DNA of 64,000 nt from Anaerobaca sp035448545 (GTDB taxonomy: Bacteria; Planctomycetota; Phycisphaerae; Sedimentisphaerales; Anaerobacaceae): assembly GCA_035448545.1 (NCBI GenBank), contig DAOTJE010000020.1, positions 1 through 64,000 of the forward strand. The letters run 5' to 3'. Below, piece after piece: positions 44,808-53,894 of the stretch. Position numbers and translations under genes: made by a program. Positions within the stretch are counted from its first letter, which is position 1; each line of letters starts with the position of its first letter. A model generated the notes under the pieces. That model was given only the letters and a program-made list of their open reading frames with translations, ran no database searches and was not told where the DNA came from.

Positions 44808-46382
44808 TCAGGCCGTCAGGTTCTCGAACTCGATCCCCACTCTCTTGCAGGCGTAGGCCAGCTCGCGCAGGTAGTCGCCGTAGCCGGTCATCCAGTGGAA
44901 GCCCGGCATGCGTTCGGCCAGCTTCAGGCTGTCGCAGGTGAAGCGGACGTCAATCTGCGACCGGCAGATCGGCAGGAATGGCGCATCCACAATCTCGCCC
45001 CGCAGGCCCACCCAGCGCTTCAACGCGAAGTCCGGCGCGATGTTTGTCACAATCTGGCCCTTGCGGAACTCTACCTTGGGCGCTGCGCCGTAGTCCGACT
45101 CGAAATGGGTCATGATGCGGGCCGGCTCCAGATCCTTGCCGTTCATCTTTCGCGGCGCCGTGCAGTGGGCCAGCGTGATGATGCCGTCGTGTGGGTAGGT
45201 CGGGTCGTTCAGGAAGACGGGCATACCCGAGATGTTGCCCAGCAACACGCCGGAGGGGATCACGACGAAGTCCGATTCGCAGAACGCCAGATACCGCGAG
45301 TCATTCAGCAGGCTCAGGGTCAGACAGGCGGTCGTGTTGGACATGGGCATGATCGTGCCCATGCAACTGTTGATCGTGATGGCCTGGCAGTCTGCCTTCT
45401 TCAGGATCCCACGGAAGACCTGCTCAAGCAGGAAGGCATTCTCGACGTATTCAGGCTTTGTTTCGAGCTTGACGCCTCGGCCTTTCATGTAGTCCTTCGC
45501 GCGGGCCTTGGCCCGATCGACCGCCGCGCTGTCGGCGTTGGCTTGTTTGATCAGCTTTCCCAGTTCGTCGTACTCGACGGTCTGGATGTCGAACTTCCAG
45601 ACCTGTCGCACGAGGTTCGGAACGACGTCGGCCGGCTGGGCCCAGGCGCCGGGACCGCCGATGGCGATGATCCGCGTGCCGAGGGTGTTCTTCAGGCCGC
45701 ACAGCGCCCGAAGCCGCCAGAGGATTTCGTCCTGGCTGTCGATCACGACGTCGTTGTCGTCGACGCCTTTGACCGCCAGTGCATCGGTATGTTGTCGCAG
45801 GTAGCGCGGACTGATGATCTCATACCAGAGGTAAACCGGCCCGGATTTGTGTCGGCAGAAGATGATCATGTTTTTGCCGCGCCGGTTCAACTCGTCGAAG
45901 ATGCCCATCCACCCGCCGGCGGCGTAGACCAGATAGGTGTCGGCCTGATCCAGATCGGATAGCTTCTTCAGCTCGTCGGTGTTTCTCGCACCAGCCGGCG
46001 GAAGGAACTCGACCGGGAAATCGGCCTTCTTCTCCAAAGCGACCAGCTCGGACTTGATGGCTCGCAGTTCCTTTTCGGCGTCTTCCTGGGTCTCGATTCC
46101 ACCCCAGTTGCGCCAGCTCGTCTGCGGCCTTCGCTGTGGCGTGTCGTACATGAGGATCGGTTTGACCACCAGCGGCTTGCGGATAGGTCCAGCCGGGCCT
46201 TCCGCCTCCGCCATCGCCACCGACGACCAGGTCAGGCCCGTCAGTGCCGCGCCGAACACCGTCGCGCCCCCGACGCCCTGAAGAAAGCTGCGACGGCTGA
46301 GGCCGTCACGGCTGTGATCATGCCGGCCGCATGGGCAACAAGTCATCCGCATTGCATTTCTATCCATGTCTTGGCTTGCCAT
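44808..46382 (-). CDS. Tat-exported L-fucose/L-arabinose isomerase-like protein
   Basis: This 524-residue protein carries a twin-arginine signal: LSRRSFLQGVGGATVFGAAL at about residues 28-47. The long N-terminal region lacks a membrane anchor otherwise. The C-terminal half has HCTAPRKMNG and MTHFESDYGAAPKV, patterns of the sugar-isomerase (FucI/AraI-like) C-terminal domain, and earlier AGGWMGIFDELN and AIGGPGAWA suggest the Rossmann-like N-domains. Catalysis is not certain; planctomycete exported members of this fold may have other roles. The ATG at 46382 has AAAGGGGAT upstream; a longer frame to 46475 is rejected. It shares a direction with the beta-helix gene. Confidence 0.62.
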   Translation of the reverse strand: MASQDMDRNAMRMTCCPCGRHDHSRDGLSRRSFLQGVGGATVFGAALTGLTWSSVAMAEAEGPAGPIRKPLVVKPILMYDTPQRRPQTSWRNWGGIETQEDAEKELRAIKSELVALEKKADFPVEFLPPAGARNTDELKKLSDLDQADTYLVYAAGGWMGIFDELNRRGKNMIIFCRHKSGPVYLWYEIISPRYLRQHTDALAVKGVDDNDVVIDSQDEILWRLRALCGLKNTLGTRIIAIGGPGAWAQPADVVPNLVRQVWKFDIQTVEYDELGKLIKQANADSAAVDRAKARAKDYMKGRGVKLETKPEYVENAFLLEQVFRGILKKADCQAITINSCMGTIMPMSNTTACLTLSLLNDSRYLAFCESDFVVIPSGVLLGNISGMPVFLNDPTYPHDGIITLAHCTAPRKMNGKDLEPARIMTHFESDYGAAPKVEFRKGQIVTNIAPDFALKRWVGLRGEIVDAPFLPICRSQIDVRFTCDSLKLAERMPGFHWMTGYGDYLRELAYACKRVGIEFENLTA

Positions 46383-46592
46383 CGGTGATCCCCTTTCACA
46401 TTGCCTGGCAGATTGCGTGACGCCGGGCGCCCATCGGCTCGGCCGGTGGCAAACGGTAAGACAGTGCGCGCTCAACCGGCCATCCGAGCCATGAGGGCAA
46501 TATACCGTACCGTCTGGCAGACAACAAGGCCCGAAATCCGGCTCTGCGGGTCATTCTGCACACCGGTGCCGGGCAAGCGACGGCGTGTCGGC

Positions 46593-46621
46593 TTGACAGC
46601 GGGGGGCGACGGGCATAGAAT
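46593..46621 (+). promoter_or_regulatory. dapL promoter
   Basis: TTGACA (46593-46598), 17 bp and TAGAAT (46616-46621), giving a leader of about 85 bases. It lies in the 331-bp divergent gap between the isomerase-like gene and dapL; I found no riboswitch fold or other feature in that gap. Confidence 0.68.
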
Positions 46622-46713
46622 GCGTGCCCTGTTTGGCTCCCGGGCGCCGACGGAGGGCTCGGGCGAACTGGAGTCGTATCCCCGAGGGGGTCCGCAGAAA
46701 GACGAAAGGAACC

Positions 46714-47943
46714 ATGATTCATATCAATGAGAACTTCTTGAAGCTCCGCGCCGGGTATCTGTTTCCCGAGATCGGGCGGCGCGTTCGTGCCTTCAAGGAG
46801 CAGAACCCCAAGGCCAAGGTCATCAGCATGGGCATCGGGGACGTGACGCAGCCGCTGGCGCCGGCGGTGATCGAGGCGATGCATCGGGCGGTCGACGAGA
46901 TGGGCCGAGCCGAGACCTTCAAGGGCTATGACGACGGCGGCGTTGGCTACGAGTTCCTCCGGCAGGTTATCGTTGATAATGACTACAAGACGCGCGGCGC
47001 CGATATCGGCATCGACGAGGTCTTCGTCAGCGACGGCGCCAAGCCCGACACGGGCAACATGCAGGAAATCTTCGGCACCGACAACGTTGTGGCCGTCGCC
47101 GACCCCGTCTATCCGGTCTACGTCGACACAAATGTGATGGCGGGGCGAACCGGCCAGGCCAACCAGATTGGTCAGTACGAAGGCATGGTTTATATGCCCG
47201 CCACCGCGGAAAACGGGTTTGTTCCGGAGCCGCCAAACCGGCCGGTGGATATGATCTACCTCTGCTTTCCGAACAATCCGACGGGCTCGGTCGCGACGAA
47301 GGACCAGCTGGCTCGCTGGGTGGCCTACGCGCGCACGAACAAGGCGCTGATCCTGTTCGACGCCGCCTATGAGGCGTTCATCTCCGATCCGGATATACCC
47401 CACTCGATCTATGAGATCGAAGGGGCCAGGGACGTGGCGATCGAGTTTCGCAGTTTCTCAAAGACCGCTGGTTTCACGGGAGTGCGTTGCGCCTACTGCA
47501 TCGTGCCCCGGACGTTGAAAGCCTGGCGGAAGGATGGTCAGCCGGTCGAGGTCGCCCCGGTCTGGAAGCGGAGGCACTGCACGAAGTTCAACGGTGTTTC
47601 TTACATCAGCCAGGCGGGTGCGGCGGCCACCTACACGCCGGAAGGCAAGAAGCAGATAGCTCAGACGATTGGTGTCTACATGACCAACGCGAAGCTGATC
47701 CGTGAGAGGCTCACCAGGATGGGCTACCAGGTCTATGGCGGCATCAACGCCCCGTATATCTGGCTCAAGACCCCCGACGGGCTCGGCTCGTGGGAGTTCT
47801 TCGACCGGCTGTTGAACAAGGCGCACGTTGTCGGGACGCCCGGCGTGGGGTTCGGGCCGGCCGGCGAGGGGTACTTCCGCCTGACGGCGTTTGGCAGAAT
47901 GGAAGACGTTCGAGAGGCCCTGGACCGGTTCGCCTTGCTGTGA
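46714..47943 (+). CDS. dapL: LL-diaminopimelate aminotransferase
   Basis: This 409-residue PLP enzyme makes LL-diaminopimelate from tetrahydrodipicolinate in one step, feeding lysine and peptidoglycan synthesis. Family marks are the start INENFLKLRAGYLFPEIGRR, SMGIGDVTQPL, FKGYDDGGVGYEFLR, FVSDGAKPDTGN, the PLP-binding FPNNPTGSVAT, and the Schiff-base Lys in EFRSFSKTAGFTGVRC. DapL is typical of plants, Chlamydiae and planctomycetes among others, rather than the DapD/C/E route. The ATG at 46714 has AAAGGAACC; a longer frame to 46624 is rejected. Confidence 0.96.
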   Translation: MIHINENFLKLRAGYLFPEIGRRVRAFKEQNPKAKVISMGIGDVTQPLAPAVIEAMHRAVDEMGRAETFKGYDDGGVGYEFLRQVIVDNDYKTRGADIGIDEVFVSDGAKPDTGNMQEIFGTDNVVAVADPVYPVYVDTNVMAGRTGQANQIGQYEGMVYMPATAENGFVPEPPNRPVDMIYLCFPNNPTGSVATKDQLARWVAYARTNKALILFDAAYEAFISDPDIPHSIYEIEGARDVAIEFRSFSKTAGFTGVRCAYCIVPRTLKAWRKDGQPVEVAPVWKRRHCTKFNGVSYISQAGAAATYTPEGKKQIAQTIGVYMTNAKLIRERLTRMGYQVYGGINAPYIWLKTPDGLGSWEFFDRLLNKAHVVGTPGVGFGPAGEGYFRLTAFGRMEDVREALDRFALL

Positions 47944-48005
47944 GGCGATCATGTAGAATCTGGCCGGCCGGTGGGTCGGCCGTGCGAGGGTTACGGAGGA
48001 CCGGA

Positions 48006-49994
48006 ATGAAGCTGGCGGCAAACGCAGTCGTGATCCTTCTCGGTGTAGTGTCGGCGCAGGGGCCGTGCTTTGCGGTGCAGGGGCAGCCACAGGTCCCACC
48101 GGGGGTCGATCTGCCGGCGTCGTGGCTGGCCGATTGGCGCGATCTGCCCGTTCAGTTCCGCCCGCTTCAGATTGTGCACGGAGTGCCCGAGCAACAGGTA
48201 ACGTTCGAAGCGATGATGGGGCTGAAGGACCTCGGGCTGGGTGGGATCGTCTGCAACGTGGCGTTTGCCGACTATCTCCGATCCGAAGAGAGCTGGGAGG
48301 TCCTGGTCCGCGCGGTCGAGTCGTGCAGCCAGGCGGGCCTGCGCGTGTGGATATACGACGAGGATGGCTACCCCAGCGGGGCCGCCGGGGGCCTCGTGCT
48401 CGCAGAGAATGCGGGTTTCGAGGCGCTGGCATTGGCCTATGATCCGTGTCGGGCCGATCCGTTCGTTCTTCGGCCCGCGTACGAGCACACGCACGCCTCG
48501 AACAACTACTACGCCGCTCGACGCTATCCCAACCTGATTGACCCGGCGGCGGTCGAGTGCTTCGTACGGACGACGCACGATGTCTACTACGAACGTTTAA
48601 AGCCCTTCTTCGGCACAACGATCGAGGCGCTGTTCACTGACGAGCCCTCGCTGATGGCGGTAAACATCGGCCCTTTGCCCGATGAGGTGCGGTCGAAGGT
48701 CCGTGTGGTCGATCGGCTCGACCCCAACGTTTCGCCGCTGCCCTCGGTGCCGTGGGTGGCAGACCTGCCCGATCTCTACCGGCGCTGCTACGGGCAGGAC
48801 CTGCTGGCGGCGCGCCGCAGCCTCTTCGAAGGCGACAGCGAGCAGGACAGGCGAATCCGCCAGCAGTACTGGGCGCTGGTGGCTGATCTGCTGGCCGGAC
48901 GCTACTACGGGCGGATCCAGCAGTGGGCCCAGACCCATCGCGTCGCCTCATCGGGTCATATCCTCTGGGAGGAAACCCTCGAACACCATCCGGCTCTCGA
49001 AGGCAATTCGCTCAAGGTGTTGGGACGAATGGACGTTCCGGGACTCGACCTGCTGACGTCGCGCCCGGAGGCGGTGATCCATACCGGCTGGATGACCGCT
49101 GTGCTGCCAGCCTCGGCAGCCCTGCTCAACGGCGGGCGGCGAGTGATGACAGAGGTCAGCGATTTCTCCGAGACTATGGCCGGGAAAGGCCCGGCCTCGC
49201 TGGCGGAAATGTGCGCGACCGCCGCCTGGCAGGCAGCCTTCGGCGTCACGGAGTTCACCCTGTACTACAACCGTCAGCAGCGCAGTCCGCAGGAATACCG
49301 TGCGTACGGCGATTTTGTCGGCCGGCTCAATGCGCTGTTGCGTGAGGCCCGGCCGGCCCCGCGGGTGCTGCTGTACTATCCGATCGCGGACGTGTGGGCG
49401 GAATACAAACCGGTGGCCGAGAAGCTCACAAAGCAGTCGCAGTCGGCGCTGATGCGTCGCATCATCGACTCCTTCATGAACCTCGGGCAGCGGATGACGC
49501 GCAGCCAGATCTCTTTTGTGCTCGCCGATCATGAGATACTGGCCGGCGCCCACGTGCAGGGCCGGCGGATTTGTGTGGGCCGGCAGTGCTTCGACGCACT
49601 GCTGCTTCCGGCGGATGTCGAGCTTCCGGCGCCGGCCGGTGCGAACGTCCGGCGGTTCGAACGGGCCGGAGGCCGCGTCGTGCGTGACGTCCCGGGCGAG
49701 ACGATCCGCCTCGACGCGCTGGCGGCCCTCTACGACAGCGGTCTGCCGAGTGTTCCGCAGGAGTGGCTTGTGGTGGGGCGGTTCACCCGAGACCGCCGGG
49801 ATCTGGTCCTGGTTGTGAACGTGGGCGCATCGCCATGCGACTGCGAAGTCTCTGCACCGCAGGCGGCGCAATGGATTGTCGCCGATCCGGCTACCGGTAG
49901 GATGGAGCCCGTCTCCACCGAACGACCCGGATGGGTCTCGTTGTCGTTGCCGCCGAGGACGGCGTGCATCCTGGTTGGCCCGGCCGACGAGTGA
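48006..49994 (+). CDS. secreted GH106-like glycosidase (alpha-L-rhamnosidase type)
   Basis: This 662-residue protein has a signal peptide (MKLAANAVVILLGVVSAQ to about residue 23). A TIM-barrel-like body has GLKDLGLGGIVCNVAF, RVWIYDEDGYPSGAAGG and IEALFTDEPSL, motifs I associate with GH106 rhamnosidases and their relatives; the match is by memory. Later, HILWEETLEHHPALEGN and MTEVSDFSETMAG lie in the core. It lacks the large C-terminal sandwich domains of full-length GH106, so substrate is uncertain. GGAGG lies before the ATG. It begins 62 bp after dapL. Confidence 0.6.
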   Translation: MKLAANAVVILLGVVSAQGPCFAVQGQPQVPPGVDLPASWLADWRDLPVQFRPLQIVHGVPEQQVTFEAMMGLKDLGLGGIVCNVAFADYLRSEESWEVLVRAVESCSQAGLRVWIYDEDGYPSGAAGGLVLAENAGFEALALAYDPCRADPFVLRPAYEHTHASNNYYAARRYPNLIDPAAVECFVRTTHDVYYERLKPFFGTTIEALFTDEPSLMAVNIGPLPDEVRSKVRVVDRLDPNVSPLPSVPWVADLPDLYRRCYGQDLLAARRSLFEGDSEQDRRIRQQYWALVADLLAGRYYGRIQQWAQTHRVASSGHILWEETLEHHPALEGNSLKVLGRMDVPGLDLLTSRPEAVIHTGWMTAVLPASAALLNGGRRVMTEVSDFSETMAGKGPASLAEMCATAAWQAAFGVTEFTLYYNRQQRSPQEYRAYGDFVGRLNALLREARPAPRVLLYYPIADVWAEYKPVAEKLTKQSQSALMRRIIDSFMNLGQRMTRSQISFVLADHEILAGAHVQGRRICVGRQCFDALLLPADVELPAPAGANVRRFERAGGRVVRDVPGETIRLDALAALYDSGLPSVPQEWLVVGRFTRDRRDLVLVVNVGASPCDCEVSAPQAAQWIVADPATGRMEPVSTERPGWVSLSLPPRTACILVGPADE

Positions 49995-50080
49995 AGCAGC
50001 GCGGCGCCCTCCACCCGTGCCAGAGGGTGCCGGGTCACGCAACGCTACGGAAAAGTCTGCTTGTGTGAGAGGTACAACCT

Positions 50081-51190
50081 ATGGCCGAGCCGACCATTGC
50101 ATACATAGGATTGGGCAGCAATCTGGGGGACCGGCAACGCACGATCCGCGATGCGCTGGCCAGCCTGGGACGTCACAGCGACATCGAAGTCCTGCGGGTC
50201 AGTGACATCAAGGAGACCGCGCCGCTCGGGCGGGCTTCGGAGCCATACTACCTCAACGGGGTCGCAGAGATTCGCACGACGCTGAGCCCGGAAGGTCTGC
50301 GGAGCGTTCTGATGAGCACGGAGGACATGCTGGGGCGGACGCGTCGCGGACGGTGGGGGCCGAGGACGATTGACCTCGATCTGTTGCTTTTCGGGCAGCA
50401 GATTGTCCGTCTTCCCCACCTGATTGTACCTCACCCGCAGATGCATCTGCGGTCGTTTGTCCTCGACGGGCTCTGCCAGTTGAACGCGGAGCTGGTTCAT
50501 CCGCTGTTCCACGAGTCGATGCGCGAGCTGGCCCGTCGGCTGGGTGGAGGCAACTTCATGCTCGATCCGGCGGGACCCCAGCTCGTCAGCATCGGAGGCC
50601 CCATCGGGGTCGGTAAAACCACGCTCGCCAAACGCCTTGCCGCGGTCCTCGATGCGGACGTCCTTCCGGAGCCTTATGACACCAACCCGTTTCTGCCTCA
50701 GGTTTATGCCGGCCGCAAGGAACTGGCCCTGGACAGCCAACTCTACTTTCTGCTCCACCGCGCCGAACAACTTCGTCCGGATGCGTTGTCGCCGGAGTGC
50801 ATCTCCCTGAGCGACTACGTGTTCCAGAAGGAACTGGTCTATGCGCGGCGTCTGCTGGATGCCGCGCAGTGGGACCTGTACGAGCGTGTACACGAGGTCT
50901 TCGCCGCCACGGTGAAGGACCCGGTGCTGGTAATTTACCTCCAGGATTCGCCCGAACGGTGCCTGGAACGGATTCACCGCCGCAATCGCCCCTATGAACA
51001 GCAGATCACGCTGGAGTTTCTGCAGATGCTGCATGAGGATTACGAACGGCTTTTCGAAGGTTGGCAAATCTGTCCGCTGATTCGCCTGCCGGCGTCGCAG
51101 GTCGGCGTCGAAGACGCGGCGGCGCTGGAGCATGTGGCGCTCCAGGTCAAAGCCTATGTCGCTGAACGCCAGCGGCTGGCGGTCGGTTGA
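50081..51190 (+). CDS. folK: fusion of HPPK (FolK) and deoxynucleoside kinase
   Basis: Residues 1 to about 155 are 6-hydroxymethyl-dihydropterin pyrophosphokinase of folate synthesis: IAYIGLGSNLGDRQRTIRDA at the start and GRWGPRTIDLDLLLFG with the two catalytic aspartates. Residues about 165-369 are a deoxynucleoside-kinase-like domain: Walker A SIGGPIGVGKTTLAKRLA at about 172, EPYDTNPFLPQVYAG (substrate Glu), SDYVFQKELVYAR, and the LID-type RIHRRNRPYEQQ. The frame is uninterrupted, so this is one bifunctional protein. panC and panD follow in the same direction with 25 and 52 bp gaps. GAGAGG precedes the ATG. Confidence 0.9.
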   Translation: MAEPTIAYIGLGSNLGDRQRTIRDALASLGRHSDIEVLRVSDIKETAPLGRASEPYYLNGVAEIRTTLSPEGLRSVLMSTEDMLGRTRRGRWGPRTIDLDLLLFGQQIVRLPHLIVPHPQMHLRSFVLDGLCQLNAELVHPLFHESMRELARRLGGGNFMLDPAGPQLVSIGGPIGVGKTTLAKRLAAVLDADVLPEPYDTNPFLPQVYAGRKELALDSQLYFLLHRAEQLRPDALSPECISLSDYVFQKELVYARRLLDAAQWDLYERVHEVFAATVKDPVLVIYLQDSPERCLERIHRRNRPYEQQITLEFLQMLHEDYERLFEGWQICPLIRLPASQVGVEDAAALEHVALQVKAYVAERQRLAVG

Positions 51191-51215
51191 GATCGTGTTG
51201 AAGGGTGTCAGGAGA

Positions 51216-52070
51216 ATGCGAGTCACCGGGAAGATCGAGGACATCAAACAGTGGGTCGCCGAGGCGCGGGCGGCGGGAAAGTGCATCGGACTGGTGCCTA
51301 CGATGGGTGCGCTGCACGTCGGACACGCCTCGCTGATCGACGCGGCGCGACGACGATGCGGTTTCGTGGTGGTCAGTCTGTTCGTCAACCCCACACAGTT
51401 CGGGCCGGGGGAGGATTTCGACAGCTATCCCAGGCCTTTCGAGCAGGACCTGGCGTTATGCGAGCGGCACGATGTGGATGTCGTGTTCGCGCCGTCTTCG
51501 GCCGAGATGTACCCGCGCGAGAATCTTTCGTGGGTCAGCGTATCGCGAATCACGGAGCATCTGTGCGGCCGATCCCGTCCGAATCATTTCCGCGGCGTGA
51601 CGACGGTCTGCACGAAGCTATTCCACATCGTCGGTTGCGACGTCGCCTTCTTCGGACAGAAGGATGCCCAGCAATGCGTCGTGATCCGCCGGATGGTGGC
51701 GGACCTGAACATGCCACTGGAGATTGTGGTCTGCCCGACTGTGCGCGAGCCCGACGGCCTGGCGGTCAGCAGCCGTAATCAGTACCTCAGCGAACAGCAG
51801 CGCAAAGAGGCGCCGGTGATCTATGAGGCCCTGAAGAAGGGGCGGGAGGTCATCGAAGCCGGCGAGACCGATCCGGCTCAGGTTCGCGAATGGATGGCGG
51901 CGGTGATGCGGCGGGTGCCCGCCTTGCAGATCGAGTACATCAGCCTCGTGGATCCGGAAACGCTCGAAGACGTCGAATGCATCCGCGGAACGGTCCTGAT
52001 CGCTGTTGCCGCCCGTCTGGGCCCGGCCCGCCTGATCGACAATATCCTGGTGGACATCGGCGGGGAATGA
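51216..52070 (+). CDS. panC: pantothenate synthetase
   Basis: This 284-residue enzyme joins pantoate and beta-alanine using ATP. It has GLVPTMGALHVGHASLID (HIGH-like motif), SLFVNPTQFGPGEDFDSYPR, FFGQKDAQQCVVIRRMV and SSRNQYLS (KMSKS-like loop). The ATG at 51216 fits the family N-terminus, with AAGGG about 11 bp upstream; GTG at 51195 in the same frame is an alternative. Its substrate beta-alanine is made by panD, the next gene. Confidence 0.95.
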   Translation: MRVTGKIEDIKQWVAEARAAGKCIGLVPTMGALHVGHASLIDAARRRCGFVVVSLFVNPTQFGPGEDFDSYPRPFEQDLALCERHDVDVVFAPSSAEMYPRENLSWVSVSRITEHLCGRSRPNHFRGVTTVCTKLFHIVGCDVAFFGQKDAQQCVVIRRMVADLNMPLEIVVCPTVREPDGLAVSSRNQYLSEQQRKEAPVIYEALKKGREVIEAGETDPAQVREWMAAVMRRVPALQIEYISLVDPETLEDVECIRGTVLIAVAARLGPARLIDNILVDIGGE

Positions 52071-52078
52071 GCTATAAT
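52051..52078 (+). promoter_or_regulatory. internal promoter for panD
   Basis: TGGACA (52051-52056), 16 bp and a perfect TATAAT (52073-52078) lie at the 3' end of panC, 45 bp before the panD ATG. Confidence 0.55.
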
Positions 52079-52122
52079 TACGCTTTTGTCTGCATGGGAT
52101 TCAGACACGGAAAAAGGCGCTG

Positions 52123-52476
52123 ATGTTACTGAAAGTGCTCAAGAGCAAGATCCACCGGGCTCGGATCACGGAGACCCGGCTGCATTACCCCGGCAGCATC
52201 GAGATTGACTCGGCCCTGATGGAGGCGTCGGGAATCCTGCCGTACGAATCGGTCCTGGTGGCCAACCTCAACAACGGCAGCCGGCTGGAGACCTACGCCG
52301 TGCCGGGCGAAGCGGGGTCCGGGGCCGTCGTGATTCTCGGGGCCGCCGCCCAACTGGCCACGCCGGGCGACATCGTGATCATCATGGCGTTCGGCCTTTG
52401 CGCACCGGACGAGGCCGCCACCGTCGAGCCCAGGGTCGTAGTGGTCGACGAGAAGAACCGGATCGTAAAACCGTAG
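52123..52476 (+). CDS. panD: aspartate 1-decarboxylase (pyruvoyl enzyme)
   Basis: This 117-residue enzyme makes beta-alanine for pantothenate. It self-cleaves at a Gly-Ser bond; the site is visible as LHYPGSIEIDSAL, with Ser-25 becoming the pyruvoyl group. KSKIHRARITET at the start and YAVPGEAGSGAVVILGAAAQ near residue 58-77 are conserved. Length is near normal for the family. Confidence 0.96.
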   Translation: MLLKVLKSKIHRARITETRLHYPGSIEIDSALMEASGILPYESVLVANLNNGSRLETYAVPGEAGSGAVVILGAAAQLATPGDIVIIMAFGLCAPDEAATVEPRVVVVDEKNRIVKP

Positions 52477-52599
52477 CGGTGGGCCCTCACCGCGACAGCG
52501 AAGCGAAACAGGATGTCGGACCGCAGAATGGAAACCACGCAGCTCTCGACGGGGCTTATTTCCGGCGGCCGTCGACGCATTTGCGCGAGACGCCGCTGA

Positions 52600-53607
52600 A
52601 TGCATCCCGAACTGATCGAAATCCCCTTTGTTCACCTGACCGTCAAGAGCTACGGTCTGATGATGGTCGTCGGCTTCCTTGCCGCCGTCACGCTGATTCG
52701 CTATCTCAGCCGCAGTTTCACGAAGGACCCTCGGCACATCACCAACGCCGCGCTCTACGCCCTTGTGGCCGGTGTGATCGGTGCGCGGTTGTTCTTTGTG
52801 GTCCATTATATCGAGAGCTTCCGCGACGACCCGCTGAGCGTTTTCGCGATCTGGAAGGGCGGCCTCGAATTGCTGGGCGGTGTCCTGCTGGCGATCGTTG
52901 TGATTTTCCTCTACATCCGCCATCACAAGCTGCCGCTGCGGCATTATCTCGATGCGCTGGCGGTCGGACTGATGCTGGCGCTGGTCTTCGGGCGTATCGG
53001 CTGTTTTCTGAACGGCTGCTGCTACGGCAAGCCGACCGACCTGCCGTGGGCCGTTCGTTTTCCGTATGGCTCGTTCGCCTACCGCAGCCAGGTGCAGCCC
53101 GACCTGGAGAGGGGCCGGATCGAGCCGCACCTGGAATTGCCTCCCGAGTATTTCGGCTACTACGATGGGGATGGCAACTACGATCCCGGCCTCAAGCCCA
53201 AGTCGCAGCTCACGCCCGAGCAGCGCGAGCAGGTGACGCACGGGCCGTACCGCTGTCTGCCGGTGCATCCGACGCAGTTGTACACCTCCGCCGCGGCCGG
53301 TGTGCTCTGCCTGATTCTCTATCTGTTCTGGAGACGGTCGCAGAAAGCAGAGCGGATGGGCCGGTACACTTTCGCCACCAAGCCGGGCTCGGTCTTCGGC
53401 CTGATGTTCGTGGTTTACGGCATCATGCGATTCCTCATCGAGATGGTGCGCGACGACAATCCCTTCGAGATCGACCACCTGACCATCGCCCAGCTTCTCG
53501 GCATCGGCTTGGTCATCCTTGGCGCCGCCTTGGTCGTCTTCTTCGCCCTCAGCAAGCCCGAAACCCTTCCCCCCGACAACTCGAAATCCGCCAAACGCCC
53601 GAAATGA
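52600..53607 (+). CDS. lgt: prolipoprotein diacylglyceryl transferase
   Basis: This 335-residue multi-spanning membrane enzyme adds diacylglycerol to lipobox cysteines, the first step in making lipoproteins such as those at 5660 and 34578. It has SYGLMMVVGFLAAV, the signature GRIGCFLNGCCYGKPTDLPW, RCLPVHPTQLYTS and FGLMFVVYGIMRFLIEMVRDD. A loop between GSFAYRS and RCLPVHP is longer (about 55 residues) than in E. coli. No strong ribosome site precedes the ATG. Confidence 0.95.
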   Translation: MHPELIEIPFVHLTVKSYGLMMVVGFLAAVTLIRYLSRSFTKDPRHITNAALYALVAGVIGARLFFVVHYIESFRDDPLSVFAIWKGGLELLGGVLLAIVVIFLYIRHHKLPLRHYLDALAVGLMLALVFGRIGCFLNGCCYGKPTDLPWAVRFPYGSFAYRSQVQPDLERGRIEPHLELPPEYFGYYDGDGNYDPGLKPKSQLTPEQREQVTHGPYRCLPVHPTQLYTSAAAGVLCLILYLFWRRSQKAERMGRYTFATKPGSVFGLMFVVYGIMRFLIEMVRDDNPFEIDHLTIAQLLGIGLVILGAALVVFFALSKPETLPPDNSKSAKRPK

Positions 53608-53813
53608 GTGAATCCTCCTGTTTGGCGTGCGACTTTGGCAGATGGCGCCCTTGGCGGGATCAGGACCGCGGGGGGCCATAAGCTGCGGGTGACGGACGGT
53701 CGAGGCGGGAGCCGGATTTGTTTGCAGGGCTCTGGAAGAGCGTCTGCATGGGCGCAGAGCGGTCTGGACACGTGGGAGGCCTCGGGCGGGCCGGTTTCTT
53801 CAGGTGATTTCAT

Positions 53814-53843
53814 TTGAACATCCGGCCGGATAACCGATAGTAT
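53814..53843 (+). promoter_or_regulatory. candidate promoter for the rhomboid gene
   Basis: TTGAAC (53814-53819), 18 bp and TAGTAT (53838-53843), about 50 bp before the ATG at 53895. The preceding 200 bp after lgt shows no gene. Confidence 0.45.
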
Positions 53844-53894
53844 AAATGGGGGTACAGGGCGGTTTCTATAGATTGGCGGATCAGAAGACGGTTT

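Noticed and set aside
42268..44856. An 862-codon open frame on the plus strand opposite the beta-helix gene
   Set aside because: Val/Asp/Gly-rich antisense translation with no motif; the minus-strand gene has a signal peptide, ribosome site and full domain order.
47943..48005. Hairpin GGCCG/CGGCC between dapL and the GH106-like gene as a terminator
   Set aside because: The stem is short and no U-tract follows; the gap is only 62 bp, so read-through is as likely.
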